Source of the DNA: Rhodospirillales bacterium
Lineage (GTDB): Bacteria; Pseudomonadota; Alphaproteobacteria; Rhodospirillales; Casp-alpha2
Reading direction: 5' to 3'
NCBI GenBank assembly: GCA_021775095.1
Contig: JAJFII010000103.1
Span: 62,001-126,000, forward strand
DNA: 64,000 nt
Part shown: piece by piece, positions 54,201 to 61,650 of the stretch
Layout: the number at the start of each line of letters is the position of its first letter
Numbering within the stretch: position 1 is the stretch's first letter
The notes under the pieces: model-generated
The model's database searches: none
What the model was told of the DNA's origin: nothing
What the model saw: only the letters and a program-made list of their open reading frames with translations
Position numbers and translations under genes: made by a program

Positions 54201-54908
54201 CAGGCACGGGCAGTGATATCCCAAATTCGAAAACTGCTGTTCAAGATCATCGAGATAACGCGCCATCAGGGGACGGATGTAGGCGTTGGCGCAGGTTGTT
54301 GACTGGCGTTCATATTCGCGGATTTCCGGACAAACCGAGGACGACAGGGAAATCGACACCTCTGGCAAGGCGTTTTGTAGAATTTCACCGATCCGTTCCT
54401 CATGTGTCGAATTGGCATAGGCGTGAAGCAGACCGATGGCGATGCTCTCGACGCCGTCTTGTTTGAGCTGGGGGATCAGGGCTTCGACCGACGCTTCATT
54501 TAAAGGGGTCAGAATAGTGCCCCTGAAATCGGTTCGCTCGGTTACCGGCAATCGTAAATCCCGCAACACCAGGGGCGGTAGGCGATCTGCAGAAATATCG
54601 TATTGATCGAAGCGGTTCTCAAACGCCATCTCCAGGGAATCGCGATGCCCTTCGGTGGTGATCAGGGCCATCCTGGCACCTTTGCGTTCAATCAGGGCGT
54701 TGGTTGCCAGCGTCGTCCCATGCAAAATGAGCTCTACATCCGACGGCAACACTGCGCCCATAGAAAGCACGCTGGCGGCGGCCGCCAGAAACCCGTCGGC
54801 CGGGCGTGTGGGGGTGGTCAGAACCTTGGCCGTCCACCGCTCGCCGTTGCCTTCTAGAACCGCATCGGTAAACGTTCCGCCGACATCCACAGAAAGACGT
54901 ATCGCCAT
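51237..54908 (-). CDS. fused HyuA-HyuB hydantoinase/oxoprolinase (5-oxoprolinase-like)
   Basis: A protein of 1223 residues with both halves in one chain. The N-terminal ~690 residues are HyuA-like: LSVDVGGTFTDAVLE, HGTTLATNALIERKGARMALITTEGHRD, SGPAGGAILAAHLAQ, FDMGGTTAKICLID, EIGAGGGSIAHVD. From about residue 700 the HyuB half begins (QVLWDRLISIVEEQAQAIIRTAF), with NDPWMGTGHLFDFTV and a C-terminal ELPGGGGLGPEDA. Eukaryotic-type and many bacterial 5-oxoprolinases (about 1280 residues) have this architecture; they cleave 5-oxoproline to glutamate with ATP. It stands alone, unlike the split pair at 4623-8422. A decayed piece of a homologous gene is at 41326-41525. Confidence 0.93.
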   Translation of the reverse strand: MAIRLSVDVGGTFTDAVLEGNGERWTAKVLTTPTRPADGFLAAAASVLSMGAVLPSDVELILHGTTLATNALIERKGARMALITTEGHRDSLEMAFENRFDQYDISADRLPPLVLRDLRLPVTERTDFRGTILTPLNEASVEALIPQLKQDGVESIAIGLLHAYANSTHEERIGEILQNALPEVSISLSSSVCPEIREYERQSTTCANAYIRPLMARYLDDLEQQFSNLGYHCPCLLMTSAGSLITIETAAIHPVRLVESGPAGGAILAAHLAQSMGDNSVVSFDMGGTTAKICLIDKGEPQLSREFEIDRAHRFMKGSGMPVKIPVVEMVEIGAGGGSIAHVDALKRIQVGPQSAGSDPGPACYGLGGEQPTVTDANLVLGRLDPVSFAGGALKLNVSAAETSINSKLAERFVTSPLNAAKGLVEIVDENMASAARVHAAERGKELAGRTMIAFGGAAPLHAAGLAEKLRIEKIIIPADAGVGSAIGFLLAPIAYEVVRSRYTRIEHMDHGLFNDLFWEMQAEAEQVVRLGAPDGELVCQRHAYARYVGQGHEVKIELPAGAFDERTGTRIRAAFERVYQAQYGLLIPGAAIEVLTWSATLSAPGRAVEPVADIKDNLVTAQSDRSRHMSYPGFSDAADVGVFDRRNLAPSSQISGPAVIEELQTTTIVPPGWTAHLNSGGDLILLRNIDANPGAVQGHYQTTIRNQVLWDRLISIVEEQAQAIIRTAFSTSVREAGDLSAGVFDANGRMLAQAVTGTPGHVNAMAASVGFFLERYPMDHMSPGDVFVTNDPWMGTGHLFDFTVVTPVFHQGCGIGLFASTVHVVDIGGQGFTPDCGQVYEEGLCIPLMRLFDRGRPNLSVFDIVEANVREPAQVVGDLYSLAASNDVGVRRLLELMAEFTLDDLSKIGAHIIEASNTAMKAAINDLPKGCFSNAMTVDGYDQPVTLKAALTIGDGQIHVDYSGTSPVSNYGINVPLTYAEAYTSFGIRCIIGNTIPNNAGSLEPVQITAPEGCILNAPRPCAVNVRHVIGQMLPDVVLGCLNQAAPGRVPAEGSSSLWNPMLSGGHGLVGDQEYGQATAFSVTIFHSGGTGARPGKHGLSATAFPSGVRNTPVEITESIAPVIFQRKELRIGSGGAGQYRGGDGQIIEISHSEGAPFAAFNIFDRIDNPARGRNGGGNGAPGKVYLGSGAALKGMGKQIVPATDTLVMELPGGGGLGPEDA

Positions 54909-55277
54909 ATTTTTGTCCCCGATTAAGTGCTGTTTGTCATTGTTTCACTTGTCGCCGCACCGACAAGAGTTGGATCCGCAAATCTTCAGCTCGGTTAACA
55001 CTGAATACATAGTTTTAGGGATATTCCAGCATTATCACAGGAACGGACTGGGATTACAAAAACGCACCGGCAAACCGCCGCAACTGCGAAACCGGCCAGA
55101 ACAGTAGTTTTCACTGTCCGCAGGCGAGACCGTCACTGAGCCATTGCAAATTTGTCAAAACCTTACATGCTGCCGGGTGAGATAATTGCAGGGCGCGCCG
55201 TAAACAGGCTGGCGTAGATTGCGGGAAACAGGCTGCGGATGGCAGTAACCGGTGCGCATGAGAGAAGGGGCTGCAGC
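54909..55277. promoter_or_regulatory. divergent promoter region, about 370 bp
   Basis: Holds the promoters of the leftward fused hydantoinase gene and the rightward DUF2141-PKS operon. No gene or RNA recognised. No clear inverted repeat of regulator size was noticed. Confidence 0.4.
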
Positions 55278-55700
55278 TTGAAAGCGTTTCTTGTCGGATT
55301 GCTAACGTTCGTGTGGACAGCGTCGAGCGTTGCCGGGGAGCTGCAGGTTTCAGTCGGCGGCGTGAAAAACAGTTCCGGAAATTTGCGCGTCGCGTTATAC
55401 CGGTCGCCGGACGGCTTTGCGACGAAAGCAGGAAGATTTATGGAAACCGTGTTGCCGGCCAGCCCGGGCACAAATGAAGCCGTTTTTTCCGATGTACCTG
55501 CTGGGATCTATGGACTTGCCGCCTTCCATGACGAAAATGACAACGTTGAATTCGACAAAAATTTTGTCGGATATCCACAGGAAGGATTTGGCTTTGGCAA
55601 TGACGCGCCGGTGTTCCTGGGGCCGCCGAATTTTTCCGAAACGACGCTAACCGTGAATGACGGGATCAATCGTGTCTCGCTCACGCTGCGCTATTGGTGA
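55278..55700 (+). CDS. DUF2141 secreted protein
   Basis: About 140 residues from TTG 55278 (AGAAGGGG upstream; no ATG starts near). The N-terminal MKAFLVGLLTFVWTASSVAG is a signal peptide. The mature part (GNLRVALYRSPDGF, PAGIYGLAAFHDENDNVEFDKNFVGYPQEGFGFGND) matches DUF2141, small beta-sandwich proteins of the periplasm or cell surface. Stop overlaps the region before the PKS start by a few bases; the two are probably cotranscribed. Function unknown. Confidence 0.8.
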   Translation: MKAFLVGLLTFVWTASSVAGELQVSVGGVKNSSGNLRVALYRSPDGFATKAGRFMETVLPASPGTNEAVFSDVPAGIYGLAAFHDENDNVEFDKNFVGYPQEGFGFGNDAPVFLGPPNFSETTLTVNDGINRVSLTLRYW

Positions 55701-55717
55701 ACAGGCCGGGGTTTGCA

Positions 55718-56794
55718 ATGAACACAAATAACAGACCCCGGGCTCGTTTGCTGAGTATGGCGACTGCGGTTCCGCCCTATCGTCTGAACCAGTCGGATGT
55801 CGTCCGACATACCAGCAAAATGTTCGGCGCGTCCTATGCCGACTTCGAGCGGTTTGTCCCGGTCTATGAAAACGCCGCCATTAAGACCCGCTATTCCTGC
55901 GTTCCTATCAGCTGGTATTCCGAGCCGCACGGCCTCAAGGACCGCAACGCGCTCTATGTGGAAAACGCCGTGAACCTGCTTGCGGAGGCTGCCGAACGGG
56001 CCCTGGATCAGGCCAAGCTGGCGGTGTCGGACATCGATTGCGTTGTTTCCGTGTCGACATCGGGGATCGCAACTCCAAGCCTTGACGCGCTGATCGCTGA
56101 ACGCATGGGCCTGCGCCGCGATGTCGAGCGTCTTCCGGTGTTTGGTCTGGGCTGCGCGGGTGGTGTAATCGGCCTGGCGCGGGCTGGCCAAATGGCTATC
56201 AGTCGCCCCGGATCAAACGTCTTGTTGCTGGTCGTCGAGCTGTGCGGCCTGACCTTTCGCCGTAACGACCACTCGAAATCCAATATCATTGCCACCGCCC
56301 TGTTCGGTGACGGAGCGGCAGCCGCCGTATTGACGACGTCCGAGCTGGCGCCCGATATCAACCCGCCGACAGTGAGTGCGTGGGGTGAACATACCTGGCC
56401 AAATTCGCTCAAGGTTATGGGATGGAACGTTGAAAACGACGGTTTGGGCGTGCTGTTTTCACCTACCATTCCCCACATTGTCGGAAAAAATTACCGTGCG
56501 GCTCTCGACCGGTTTTTGGCGGCCAATGACCTATCTCTTGGCGATATCGACGGCTTTGCCATTCATCCGGGAGGTGCCAAGGTGGTCGATGCCCTTGAGG
56601 ACGGGTTGGGCTTAGACCCCGGTCGTCTGGTAGATTCCCGTGCTGTTCTCAACGAATTTGGCAATATGTCGGCGGCAACCGTACTGTTTGTGTTGGCGCG
56701 GATCTTAAAAAATTCAGTACCGTCCGGTCGAATTTTGGTTTCAAGCCTTGGTCCCGGGTTCACCGCCGGGTTTTTAGTCCTGGAGCCGACGTGA
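55718..56794 (+). CDS. type III polyketide synthase (chalcone/stilbene synthase family)
   Basis: A protein of 358 residues, start at 55718. Catalytic Cys146 (FGLGCAGGV), His in DGFAIHPGG (about residue 281) and Asn in NEFGNMSAATV (about 314) are all in place, with the C-terminal GPGFTAGFLVLEPT. Bacterial type III synthases make alkylpyrones or alkylresorcinols from long acyl-CoA and malonyl-CoA in the cytosol. Next to it is an isoprenylcysteine-methyltransferase-like protein, the same pairing as BpsA-BpsB of Bacillus subtilis and Srs of Streptomyces, where the partner O-methylates the product. So a methylated alkylpyrone or resorcinol in the membrane is likely. Confidence 0.93.
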   Translation: MNTNNRPRARLLSMATAVPPYRLNQSDVVRHTSKMFGASYADFERFVPVYENAAIKTRYSCVPISWYSEPHGLKDRNALYVENAVNLLAEAAERALDQAKLAVSDIDCVVSVSTSGIATPSLDALIAERMGLRRDVERLPVFGLGCAGGVIGLARAGQMAISRPGSNVLLLVVELCGLTFRRNDHSKSNIIATALFGDGAAAAVLTTSELAPDINPPTVSAWGEHTWPNSLKVMGWNVENDGLGVLFSPTIPHIVGKNYRAALDRFLAANDLSLGDIDGFAIHPGGAKVVDALEDGLGLDPGRLVDSRAVLNEFGNMSAATVLFVLARILKNSVPSGRILVSSLGPGFTAGFLVLEPT

Positions 56795-57297
56795 GCGCGC
56801 AGCTGCTGCTTGTTGGATACGTGATTCTGGCTCGTATAATGGAACTGCTCATTTCGCGGCGCAACACACGCCGGCTTTTGGCAATCGGCGGATATGAAGT
56901 TGGCCGAAATCACTACCCGGTAATCGTCGCACTGCATGTTGCCTGGATCGTCGCCCTGGCGGTCCTGGAGCCGACGGAGACGTCGCCGCACCTGCATTTC
57001 CTGATCGCGTTCGCAGGGCTTCAGGTCGCGCGGATCTGGGTCATCGGCAGTCTCAGTGATCGTTGGACAACGCGCATAATCGTGGTCCCTGGGGGAGCTC
57101 TGGTAAGGCGCGGGCCCTACCGATGGTTTCGTCATCCCAACTACCTGGTGGTAATCGCTGAAATTGCCCTGTTGCCTCTGGTATTCGGTGCCTGGGAAAT
57201 CGCCCTTGGCTTCTCGGCTGTCAACGCGGTCCTTATTTTATATCGAATTCACATCGAGGAAAAAGCCCTCGCCATGTCAACAGGTGTAAAACGATAA
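56791..57297 (+). CDS. isoprenylcysteine carboxyl methyltransferase-family membrane protein
   Basis: A protein of 168 residues starting with GTG, which overlaps the PKS stop by 4 bp. Four to five hydrophobic helices and the ICMT-type SAM-binding end RGPYRWFRHPNYLVVIAEIALLPL (in part) followed by RIHIEEKAL. In the BpsB/SrsB setting it methylates alkylpyrone or resorcinol hydroxyls made by the type III synthase. Strong coupling with the PKS gene supports that role. Confidence 0.9.
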   Translation: MSAQLLLVGYVILARIMELLISRRNTRRLLAIGGYEVGRNHYPVIVALHVAWIVALAVLEPTETSPHLHFLIAFAGLQVARIWVIGSLSDRWTTRIIVVPGGALVRRGPYRWFRHPNYLVVIAEIALLPLVFGAWEIALGFSAVNAVLILYRIHIEEKALAMSTGVKR

Positions 57298-57641
57298 AAA
57301 ATGGCCCGGCGGTAATTCTACAGGACGTTTCGATAGGGGCGCTTAAAATATTTAACACCTCTGCTTGGGTACTTCGACGCCGGTAGATTAAATGTTGGTT
57401 TTGAGTTAACTTCTGGCGGTTGTCGCAGCCCCGACACGTGTCGGTTTGTCAATCCGTATTGAATTTTGACCTCTTATCGGCGTCGAATTTTGACCCCCTG
57501 GAGGTTGATTTTTGAGGTTTTGGATCATTGAGTATCTGCTTGTCGAATGTCGGCTTGTTTGGTCAGAGGAAACGAAATGGGCCTGCGAAACCGACACGGT
57601 TTGATTGCCGAAAGTGCCAAACATTGTGCAACGCGCCTGTA
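57298..57641. other. intergenic with IS21-like end remnant
   Basis: Contains a perfect 14-bp palindrome, CCGACACGTGTCGG (57431-57444), then GAATTTTGACC at 57461-57471 and again at 57485-57495, 24 bp apart. Repeated TTTTGACC-type boxes are typical of IS21-family ends; no transposase is present. A frame of about 90 codons is open on the minus strand here but looks non-coding. Confidence 0.45.
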
Positions 57642-58031
57642 TCAGTCGGTACCAGGCGATATATTGGCTCTTAACCACGTTGCGAGATCTTTTTCTGACA
57701 AGCTACCTGCAGCGAGTGAGAGAAATGTTTGCAGGCAAGCGATGTCGTCCGCTTTCAAATGATACCCATTGAGGATCAGGAAAAGCTCGACGACAACGAA
57801 TGCCGTCCGCTTATTGCCATCGAGAAATGGATGATTGCTGGAAATTCTGAAACCGTAAGCGGCGGCCAAATCTGCAATATCAGCATTCTGGTAGGTTGCT
57901 TGGTTGTCGGGGCGTGCCAGAGCGGATGACAGGAGCCCTTCGTCTCTTAATCCGCTCTGTCCGCCATGCTCGGCAATCTGTTCATCGTGAATAGCGAGAA
58001 CGATATTTTGGTCGATCCACGTCCAGGGCAT
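57642..58031 (-). CDS. Doc-type (death-on-curing, Fic-fold) toxin
   Basis: A protein of 129 residues. The Fic/Doc core HPFLDGNKRTAFVVVELFL begins at His67 and carries the D-G-N-K-R residues that position nucleotide substrate. N-terminal LAIHDEQIAEHGGQSGLRD is the Doc-type start. Such toxins modify translation factors (phosphorylation by P1 Doc) or act by nucleotidyl transfer. Its start overlaps the antitoxin stop by 1 bp, so the pair is coupled. Complete. Confidence 0.9.
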   Translation of the reverse strand: MPWTWIDQNIVLAIHDEQIAEHGGQSGLRDEGLLSSALARPDNQATYQNADIADLAAAYGFRISSNHPFLDGNKRTAFVVVELFLILNGYHLKADDIACLQTFLSLAAGSLSEKDLATWLRANISPGTD

Positions 58032-58255
58032 TATTTGGCGAGTTCGCGCAAAACCCCGCGGTGCTTTTTCATGACTTTTCGTGCCGCCTCCATTTGCCGC
58101 TCGAATTCAGGATCGTAGGGCGTCAACTCAATGCCATTGGCAGTTTCGACCACAAAAAGATGATCGCCTTTCTCAACATGGAGTTTGGCGAGAAGCTCTT
58201 TTGGCAAAATGATGCCCGTGGAGTTACCGACGGCCTTAAGCTTTAGGGTTGTCAT
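58031..58255 (-). CDS. AbrB/MazE-type (SpoVT-AbrB) antitoxin
   Basis: A protein of 74 residues. From the preferred ATG 58255 (GAGG upstream; GTG 58264 is an alternative) it begins MTTLKLKAVGNSTGIILPKE, the swapped-hairpin AbrB DNA-binding fold, and ends in a charged tail (RQMEAARKVMKKHRGVLRELAK) that would wrap the toxin. Binds the operator upstream and neutralises the Doc protein. First gene of the pair. Confidence 0.9.
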   Translation of the reverse strand: MTTLKLKAVGNSTGIILPKELLAKLHVEKGDHLFVVETANGIELTPYDPEFERQMEAARKVMKKHRGVLRELAK

Positions 58256-58285
58256 TCCGGTCACCTCATCGTGTTATTCGAAAAA

Positions 58286-58301
58286 TATTACATTTGTAAT
58301 A
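58286..58301. promoter_or_regulatory. palindromic operator of the toxin-antitoxin pair
   Basis: TATTACA-TT-TGTAATA, a 7-2-7 inverted repeat 31 bp upstream of the antitoxin start, with GTTATT/AATAAC flanks that extend the symmetry. Position and symmetry suit AbrB-type autoregulation. Confidence 0.65.
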
Positions 58302-58831
58302 ACGTGAGACAAAATCAATATTTGTCCTTACCGAAGTTCGGCATTGTCACATTGCCATTATCACATGAACCGGCTGGCTTTTTGCCGTTTAAACAAGATC
58401 GTCTCCTGCGAGGTAGAACACCGCCTTCAAAAGTCATCGGTTTTCAACTGTCGTCATTGGGCACTCCCTATGGTTATGCGCTCGGTTCCTATTGAGTTAT
58501 CGGGATTTTTCTAAAACTGGCAGGACAAAGGTGAACGATGACAACTCCGAAATTCGTAAATAATAGGCGCGGCGGTATAGAGATCGCATTGACGTCAATG
58601 ATGATCCGATTGTTATAAGCGGGCCAAAAAGGGCTCTGCTTAACGCGATTTCAGGAAGGATAGAACCAGACACTCCTGCGGCGCCCAGATCTGTAGCTGA
58701 TCCGTAAAGACTGGCGATTTTTGAAGCGGCAGGGCCCGGTAGAAATCATGCCTTATCATAGGGACAGTGTGCGCCACGCCCAATCCCTATTGCCCTTAAG
58801 ATGGCCCGTTAACGTGACAAGGCCATGCGGG
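58302..58831. other. intergenic, about 530 bp
   Basis: No recognised gene. A frame of about 95 codons at 58756-59040 is the shadow of the gene to the right. Nothing else noticed. Confidence 0.4.
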
Positions 58832-60259
58832 TTAGCGACTTGCCACATTGACCGCCATACCGCCCGAGAAACATTCAGGTGTACATAAAATTCGCGGGTT
58901 TTTACCGACATGGCGGACCACGTCCTTAAGGGCATCGTGCACGGTCGGTAAGGTTTTATAACCCATCCCTCGGGCATGTCCGGGGCTCTGCGCCCCCACC
59001 AGATAGACCTCCGAACACCATTTGAACGGGACACTTCCACCCGACGTCATCGACATGGCGTGAAACGGATGATAGGTGTAGCCGTTCGAATAGCTGAAAC
59101 AATATTCGTTATCATGTGACAGGTCTGCCGCGGCTTCCGACGCCAGGAAATCCTGGGGGGTGTCATAGTTTTGCAGGGCCGTATAGGTATCTTCGTAGGA
59201 CGGGAACCAGCCCGGATTGAACCATCCATCACACCACGAAAGCGCAATGATTGCGGCACCGGGCCGTAAGGCTTTGAAACAACGCGAATACTGCACACCA
59301 ATACCCAGGCTCATAAGGATCGGATTAGTGCCCATCCCGGGACCGTAGTGAAAATCACGCGGCAAACCCATAATCAGGACGTCTGCCGGCGCGTCCAGGT
59401 CGTGCAAAATGATGTTGGAACGTTTGTCGGCCAGCGGCCAGGTTGCTTTTTCAACGGCTTCCGTTCTGCCTGCCTTCACATCCAGAATCTCACCTTTTTG
59501 CCCCAATACGGCATCAATCGTAAAAAAAGCCTTTTCTGTACGCTCGACAATCGCTTCGCCAATTGATTTGAACTGACTGCGCATATGAGATTTTGCGCCA
59601 CCACCTAACCAATCCTCGCGATACATCGTTTTCGGCGTATGGTGGCTGGCGATGGATTTCTGGCCGGCAAGACCGGTGACCATCATTTTGTAACCACCGG
59701 AATACCCACCGTAGGGGTTGGCTGCGCAATGGCCGACCAGTATAGGAATGTCGGCCGTGGCAACCCGTCGGTTGGTCTGAACGGAATTTCCCATCTCGTC
59801 TGTTCCCAAATCCAGCAAATCGGGGCCTTCGGCATCATGATTAACAATCCGGTCCGGCCAAAAAGGGTCGACGACGTCCGCCCCCAGGTACCACAGCCAT
59901 TCTTCATAGGTATTGCGCCGGTGCAAACCCTGGGCGCAGACCAGTGAAATATCTTCCAGACGACAACCGCCAGCCAACAAGTCCGCAACAATCATCGGTA
60001 TGCAAATCCGGCGGTGGGCTTCGCGGTGAGCACCACCCTTGACCCGGTCAGGAAAGGCAATAACGGCGGTTTTTCCGGGTCCTGCCAACTCACGCAACGT
60101 CGGCATTTCAAGCGGCCTGTCCAATGCAGCGCGGGTTGTTGCCACCGGATCGACAAGTGGCGGGTCCCGATAGGTTTCGCCATAGGTCACGACAACCGAA
60201 GAATCCGGTAAATCGACGGACATTTTTGCTAATCCGTAGTCGAGCTGAACCGTTTTCAT
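58832..60259 (-). CDS. LarA-like DUF2088 protein (nickel-pincer racemase family)
   Basis: A protein of 475 residues with the LarA/DUF2088 fold: AVIAFPDRVKGGAHR near residue 70, VCAQGLHRRNTYEEWLWYLG and YGGYSGGYKMMVTGLAG, the stretch carrying the Lys that attaches the nickel-pincer cofactor in LarA. The His that usually precedes the aromatic-x-G-Y-S-G-G block is not at its position (N-P-Y here), so the nickel site is altered or absent. Many DUF2088 proteins act on other 2-hydroxyacids. Downstream of a 2-hydroxyacid-type dehydrogenase in the same direction, 18 bp away. Substrate unknown. Confidence 0.87.
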   Translation of the reverse strand: MKTVQLDYGLAKMSVDLPDSSVVVTYGETYRDPPLVDPVATTRAALDRPLEMPTLRELAGPGKTAVIAFPDRVKGGAHREAHRRICIPMIVADLLAGGCRLEDISLVCAQGLHRRNTYEEWLWYLGADVVDPFWPDRIVNHDAEGPDLLDLGTDEMGNSVQTNRRVATADIPILVGHCAANPYGGYSGGYKMMVTGLAGQKSIASHHTPKTMYREDWLGGGAKSHMRSQFKSIGEAIVERTEKAFFTIDAVLGQKGEILDVKAGRTEAVEKATWPLADKRSNIILHDLDAPADVLIMGLPRDFHYGPGMGTNPILMSLGIGVQYSRCFKALRPGAAIIALSWCDGWFNPGWFPSYEDTYTALQNYDTPQDFLASEAAADLSHDNEYCFSYSNGYTYHPFHAMSMTSGGSVPFKWCSEVYLVGAQSPGHARGMGYKTLPTVHDALKDVVRHVGKNPRILCTPECFSGGMAVNVASR

Positions 60260-60277
60260 ATCCGTATTCCTTTACAT

Positions 60278-61153
60278 TTATTGAGGTTTCCCACAAATTT
60301 TTACAAGGGCAGAACTGTCTTCCTGACCCAACCCTGCGGCTTGCGCCTTTTCGTTTAAATTTTGTCCAGCCTGACTGAAGGGAAGGTCTATTGCGCTTTG
60401 CTGCGCCATTGCAATGGCCAAACCAACATCTTTCTGCAGATTATCAATAGAAAAAATGGTCGCAAAATCACCACCAACGATTTTCGGACCCAGTTCCAGA
60501 AACAGCTTGCTGACCGTTCCGGCACCACTGCTGGAAACCGTTTCAAAAAATTGTTTTGGCTCCATACCGATCTGTGCGCACAAGGCAAAAACTTCGCAGG
60601 TTATGGTATTGATTGCGCCAAACATCAGATTATTGAGCAATTTAACCGCATTGCCTTGCCCGGAAGGTCCGACGTGAAGGATGTTTGCGGCAAACGTTTT
60701 TAAGACCGGTTCGACCATTGAAATGTATTTCGGATCTCCACCGGTCGGCAGAGTCCAGTTGCCACAAGCAACGGGCCGCCCAAGAACCGGACAATCTAAA
60801 TACCCAACGCCCAACGCTTCTGCCACTTTGGCATTTTCCTGTGAGGTTAGCGGATCAACAGTGCTGGTATCGATAATTACAGAGCCTTGCATCGCGCCCG
60901 ACAACAAACAGTCATCGCCGTCGCGAACTACACCCGTGACGTGTTCTGGTTTGGGTAAGGAAATCAAGATGATCGAGGCTTTTTGAGCAACCTCAGAAGG
61001 TGTCGCGGACACTGTGCAGCCCGCCGTTTCAGCACGGGCCCTTGCATCTGCGCCAATGTCGTAAACAAGGACTGAATACCCATTGTTAATTAACCGGGGC
61101 GCAATAACGGTCCCCATCACGCCAAAACCGATCAGCCCGATATTCTTTTTCAT
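60278..61153 (-). CDS. 3-hydroxyisobutyrate dehydrogenase-family reductase (GarR-like)
   Basis: A protein of 291 residues. NAD(P)-binding GFGVMGTVIAPRLI, substrate loop DCPVLGRPVACGNWTLPTGG, and a catalytic Lys in GQGNAVKLLNNL (K171) are typical of beta-hydroxyacid dehydrogenases, including tartronate semialdehyde reductase. Cytosolic. Cotranscribed with the LarA-like gene, so both may handle a hydroxyacid taken up by the TRAP system nearby. The start at 61153 has no strong ribosome site. Confidence 0.91.
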   Translation of the reverse strand: MKKNIGLIGFGVMGTVIAPRLINNGYSVLVYDIGADARARAETAGCTVSATPSEVAQKASIILISLPKPEHVTGVVRDGDDCLLSGAMQGSVIIDTSTVDPLTSQENAKVAEALGVGYLDCPVLGRPVACGNWTLPTGGDPKYISMVEPVLKTFAANILHVGPSGQGNAVKLLNNLMFGAINTITCEVFALCAQIGMEPKQFFETVSSSGAGTVSKLFLELGPKIVGGDFATIFSIDNLQKDVGLAIAMAQQSAIDLPFSQAGQNLNEKAQAAGLGQEDSSALVKICGKPQ

Positions 61154-61326
61154 TTAAATAACATCCAAATTTTCGACTCGTGATCAATAAACGCTCACTC
61201 ATTGGAAAAAAGGATAGGGAATTATTGGGTATTACGAAAATGACATTTAATGGAGAGAAAATAACAGAATGGAATATTAAATTTTATTATTGCTTAAATC
61301 CAAGCGCCTTTTTGGCGATTTACCTA

Positions 61327-61591
61327 GGCTCAGGACCCATTAATTTCATCCATTCTGCGGAGGTGATTTATCTTATCGGTTAGGCGGAAAGACGCAGGAA
61401 ACCCCTCGGTTTTCAAGTTTTTTCAACGAAGCCAGAGAGATAAAGCGCTTCGCCCCAAGGGGTTTGTCCGTAAGCTCACGCCTTCTGCGAAAACAAGGCT
61501 CGAATATGCCCAGCATGTCCATACGCTTGTTTTCTTGTATTCGTAAGCTTACGGACAAACAGAATTGCATGAAATTAATGGGTCCTGACCC
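61327..61591. mobile_element. MITE-like element, copy 2 (265 bp, TA-flanked, opposite orientation)
   Basis: Same 265-bp element as at 26669-26933 but inverted. Ends GGACCCATTAATTTCAT and ATGAAATTAATGGGTCC are near-perfect inverted repeats, flanked by TA on both sides. Same internal hairpin. About 15 differences from copy 1 by hand count. Lies between the reductase and LysR genes without disrupting either. Two inverted copies 34 kb apart could recombine. Confidence 0.82.
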
Positions 61592-61650
61592 TAAGGTTCT
61601 GACCTGAATGGTCGGGACTTCGGCCCTGCGACCAAGGATAAGACAGAATT

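Noticed and set aside
57406-57678. 90-codon minus-strand frame next to the Doc gene
   Set aside because: Runs through IS21-like end repeats and overlaps the toxin gene; composition and repeats argue against a gene.
58756-59040. 94-codon minus-strand frame overlapping the LarA-like gene
   Set aside because: Shadow of the real 475-residue gene in another frame.
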